Assembly (NCBI GenBank): GCA_019232735.1
Contig: JAFANL010000266.1
Span: 1-15,430, forward strand
Length of the DNA stretch: 15,430 nucleotides
Source: Aquitalea sp.
Lineage (GTDB): Bacteria; Pseudomonadota; Gammaproteobacteria; Burkholderiales; Chromobacteriaceae
Reading direction: 5' to 3'
Shown here: positions 14,254 to 15,430 of the stretch, one piece after another
Numbering within the stretch: the first letter of the stretch is position 1
Layout of the letters: every line of letters starts with the position of its first letter
Notes under the pieces: model-generated
What the model was told of the DNA's origin: nothing
Database searches by the model: none
The model's input: the letters and a program-made list of their open reading frames with translations, nothing else
Translations under genes and position numbers: made by a program

Positions 14254-15024
14254 TCAGCGAACAAACAGCCATATTGTCAGCAGGGTTCCCACCACCACCA
14301 CAAAAGCGCGCAACTGCCGCTCGGGCAAGCGATGCATCAGCCAGCCCCCCACCACCCCGCCAGCAATACCACCTGCGCCCAGTGCCATCACCGCAGCCCA
14401 GTTGATCTGCGGAGAAAAAGCAAAGATTGCCACCGCAGAGGCATTCATGGTCATGGCCAATGCATTTTTGGTCGCCGTTGCCATCCGCACCTGCTGGCCG
14501 GCAATGGTCAGCGCAGCCAGCATCAGAAAACCAATCCCGCCGCCAAAATAACCACCATATACGGCAATCGCACCCTGAATCAGTAACAGCAAGGGCGTGG
14601 GCAGATGACGGGGCGGAGCATCCGCCCCCGCTACCGGCTTGCGACGGAAGCTACCCCAGGCAAACACGCTGGTGGCAAACAGCACCAGCCACGGTACCAG
14701 ACGCGTAAAAATGCTCACCGGCGTGGACAACAGCAACAAGGCGCCCAGCACCCCGCCAATCAGGCTGACCACAAACAGATGGCGAAACGGAACCGGCCCC
14801 ACGCCGCCCACCAGCTTGCGCCCGGCCAGTGCCGACGTGATCTGGCTGGGGAACAAGGCAATGGTGCTGCTCATATTGGCCGCCAGCGGGTTAAGCCCGG
14901 CCAGCAACAAGGCCGGGAAGGTAATAAAGGAGCCACCACCAGCCAGTGCGTTCTGGATGCCGGCGTACAGCCCGGCCAGGGTGATCAGCAGCAACAGGGA
15001 GGGGGACAGCGAAGACATGAACAT
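14254..15024 (-). CDS. Sulfite/sulfonate exporter TauE/SafE family membrane protein
   Basis: TauE/SafE (former DUF81) permease of 256 residues with about seven or eight membrane helices, thought to export sulfite, sulfonates or related anions. The internal duplication typical of the family is clear: AGGGSFITFPALL (28-40) in the first half, and YGGYFGGGIGFLML (156-169) followed by ATATKNALAMTMN in the second. The actual substrate is not readable. The start was placed at 15024 because AGGAG lies 5 nt before this ATG; in-frame ATGs up to 15054 lie upstream of that ribosome site. It lies upstream of, and in the same direction as, the cystine-type importer genes. A 39-bp dyad sits upstream of it. 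Confidence 0.9.
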   Translation of the reverse strand: MFMSSLSPSLLLLITLAGLYAGIQNALAGGGSFITFPALLLAGLNPLAANMSSTIALFPSQITSALAGRKLVGGVGPVPFRHLFVVSLIGGVLGALLLLSTPVSIFTRLVPWLVLFATSVFAWGSFRRKPVAGADAPPRHLPTPLLLLIQGAIAVYGGYFGGGIGFLMLAALTIAGQQVRMATATKNALAMTMNASAVAIFAFSPQINWAAVMALGAGGIAGGVVGGWLMHRLPERQLRAFVVVVGTLLTIWLFVR

Positions 15025-15079
15025 TAAGGCTCCTAACCACAGATTCGTCATCAATCAGGCATATTTTGCATGGAATAGC

Positions 15080-15118
15080 AGATAAAGACACCGGGGATTT
15101 CCCGCACCGTGTTTATCT
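15080..15118. promoter_or_regulatory. Large dyad upstream of the TauE-family gene
   Basis: AGATAAA (15080-15086) and TTTATCT (15112-15118) form an inverted repeat. The arms extend as ACAC/GTGT with a 2-nt bulge, giving about 10 paired bases. Inside lies a second small hairpin, CGGG-GATTT-CCCG. The structure lies about 56-95 bp upstream of the TauE start codon, where an operator or 5' leader structure would be. It has no clear match to a known regulator. Confidence 0.4.
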
Positions 15119-15325
15119 TGGGCAACAAGAACGCCCCGCGAGCAGGAGCCCAGTGCGACTTGAAACAAGAAAGCCTTCAACCATCATCAACAGCCGCGCT
15201 CTCCCAACGACCACACAAGCGGACAAACACGCTGCGGTGCCAACAGAAAAACCAACGCACAAGAACGGCGGCAAGCCGCAGTGATAATTCGGGTATCAAT
15301 CCCTTACATCCCGGCACATAACAAA

Positions 15326-15365
15326 GCCATTGACCCTGGATATTTCTGATCCATCATCCAATGGC
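15326..15365 (-). terminator. Possible terminator of the gene at the right edge
   Basis: On the minus strand GCCATTG and CAATGGC (15365-15359 and 15332-15326) form a 7-bp outer stem around an inner GGAT-N7-ATCC stem. It is followed by TTTGTT, a short T-rich tail, and lies just after the stop codon of the partial ORF at 15369-15430. Confidence 0.4.
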
Positions 15366-15368
15366 ATG

Positions 15369-15430
15369 CTACTGTTTGATTTTGAGTACATCTGCACGTA
15401 TATTCGCCCGTTCAATTAATGCCTTTGGCA
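15369..15430 (-). CDS. C-terminal end of an unidentified gene (partial)
   Basis: The minus strand is open for 19 codons from the right edge and ends with TAG (15371-15369), reading PKALIERANIRADVLKIKQ. The composition (charged, helix-like) looks like a real protein C-terminus, and a terminator-like hairpin follows it. The family cannot be named from so short a piece. It could still be a chance open frame. Confidence 0.35.
   Translation of the reverse strand, partial: PKALIERANIRADVLKIKQ

Larger units (their letters stand above)
15025..15368. other. 344-nt intergenic stretch upstream of the TauE-family gene
   Basis: No genuine gene is seen. The stretch holds the dyad at 15080-15118, a small GC-rich hairpin GCGGC-AA-GCCGC (15268-15279) and the terminator candidate at 15326-15365. 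The short plus-strand ORFs here lack ribosome sites and family features. Confidence 0.55.

Noticed and set aside
1..15430. CRISPR array, phage or insertion sequence, tRNA or rRNA genes, toxin-antitoxin or defence genes
   Set aside because: No regularly spaced repeats, transposase motifs, tRNA-like cloverleafs, rRNA sequence or defence-family motifs were seen on either strand.

Overview
The window looks like a chromosomal segment from a GC-rich betaproteobacterium, most likely order Neisseriales (Chromobacterium/Aquitalea-like). This is inferred from codon use, protein flavour and promoter style; no 16S or other marker is present. There are no mobile elements, tRNAs, rRNAs or CRISPR arrays. 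The content is mostly housekeeping metabolism, plus one structured RNA gene.

Layout from left to right. (1) 1-2525, minus: 5' two-thirds of gltB (glutamate synthase large subunit), running off the left edge. Its upstream region holds a good promoter, a LysR-type palindrome and a second inverted repeat. (2) 2823-4346, plus: a phospholipase D/cardiolipin-synthase-like protein with two HKD motifs and an unusual C-terminal membrane tail. (3) about 4499-4684, plus: a candidate 6S RNA (ssrS), recognised from its 5' and 3' sequence and rod-like fold, with a TACAAT-GCGCGC promoter. (4) 4841-7096, plus: a PLP-dependent arginine/lysine/ornithine decarboxylase with a strong terminator. (5) 7166-8080, minus: a PAS-GGDEF diguanylate cyclase. 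(6) 8081-8543: no intact gene, but a possible degraded FNR-family fragment. (7) 8544-9323, minus: ferredoxin/flavodoxin-NADP reductase (fpr), with an IscR-like operator just before its start. (8) 9411-10556, minus: a cystathionine gamma-synthase/lyase family enzyme. (9) 10782-12536, plus: a long-chain acyl-CoA synthetase, divergent from (8). (10) 12599-14142, minus: a cystine-type ABC importer (binding protein then permease) with no ATPase gene beside it. (11) 14254-15024, minus: a TauE/SafE-family anion exporter. (12) 15369-15430, minus: probable C-terminal end of an unidentified gene.

How the parts relate. Several genes concern sulfur and nitrogen. The FliY/YecS-like importer, the TauE-type exporter and the cystathionine enzyme together suggest cystine uptake, sulfur amino acid conversion and sulfite/sulfonate efflux. 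GltB supplies glutamate. The decarboxylase, next to the 6S RNA, suggests polyamine synthesis or acid and stationary-phase response. Fpr with an Rrf2-type site suggests iron-sulfur or redox control. These links are inferred from family membership and proximity, not demonstrated.

The most interesting material is in the intergenic regions: the 6S RNA and its alternative foldings, and a set of dyad-symmetric candidate operators upstream of gltB, ssrS, the GGDEF gene, fpr, the cystathionine enzyme and tauE.
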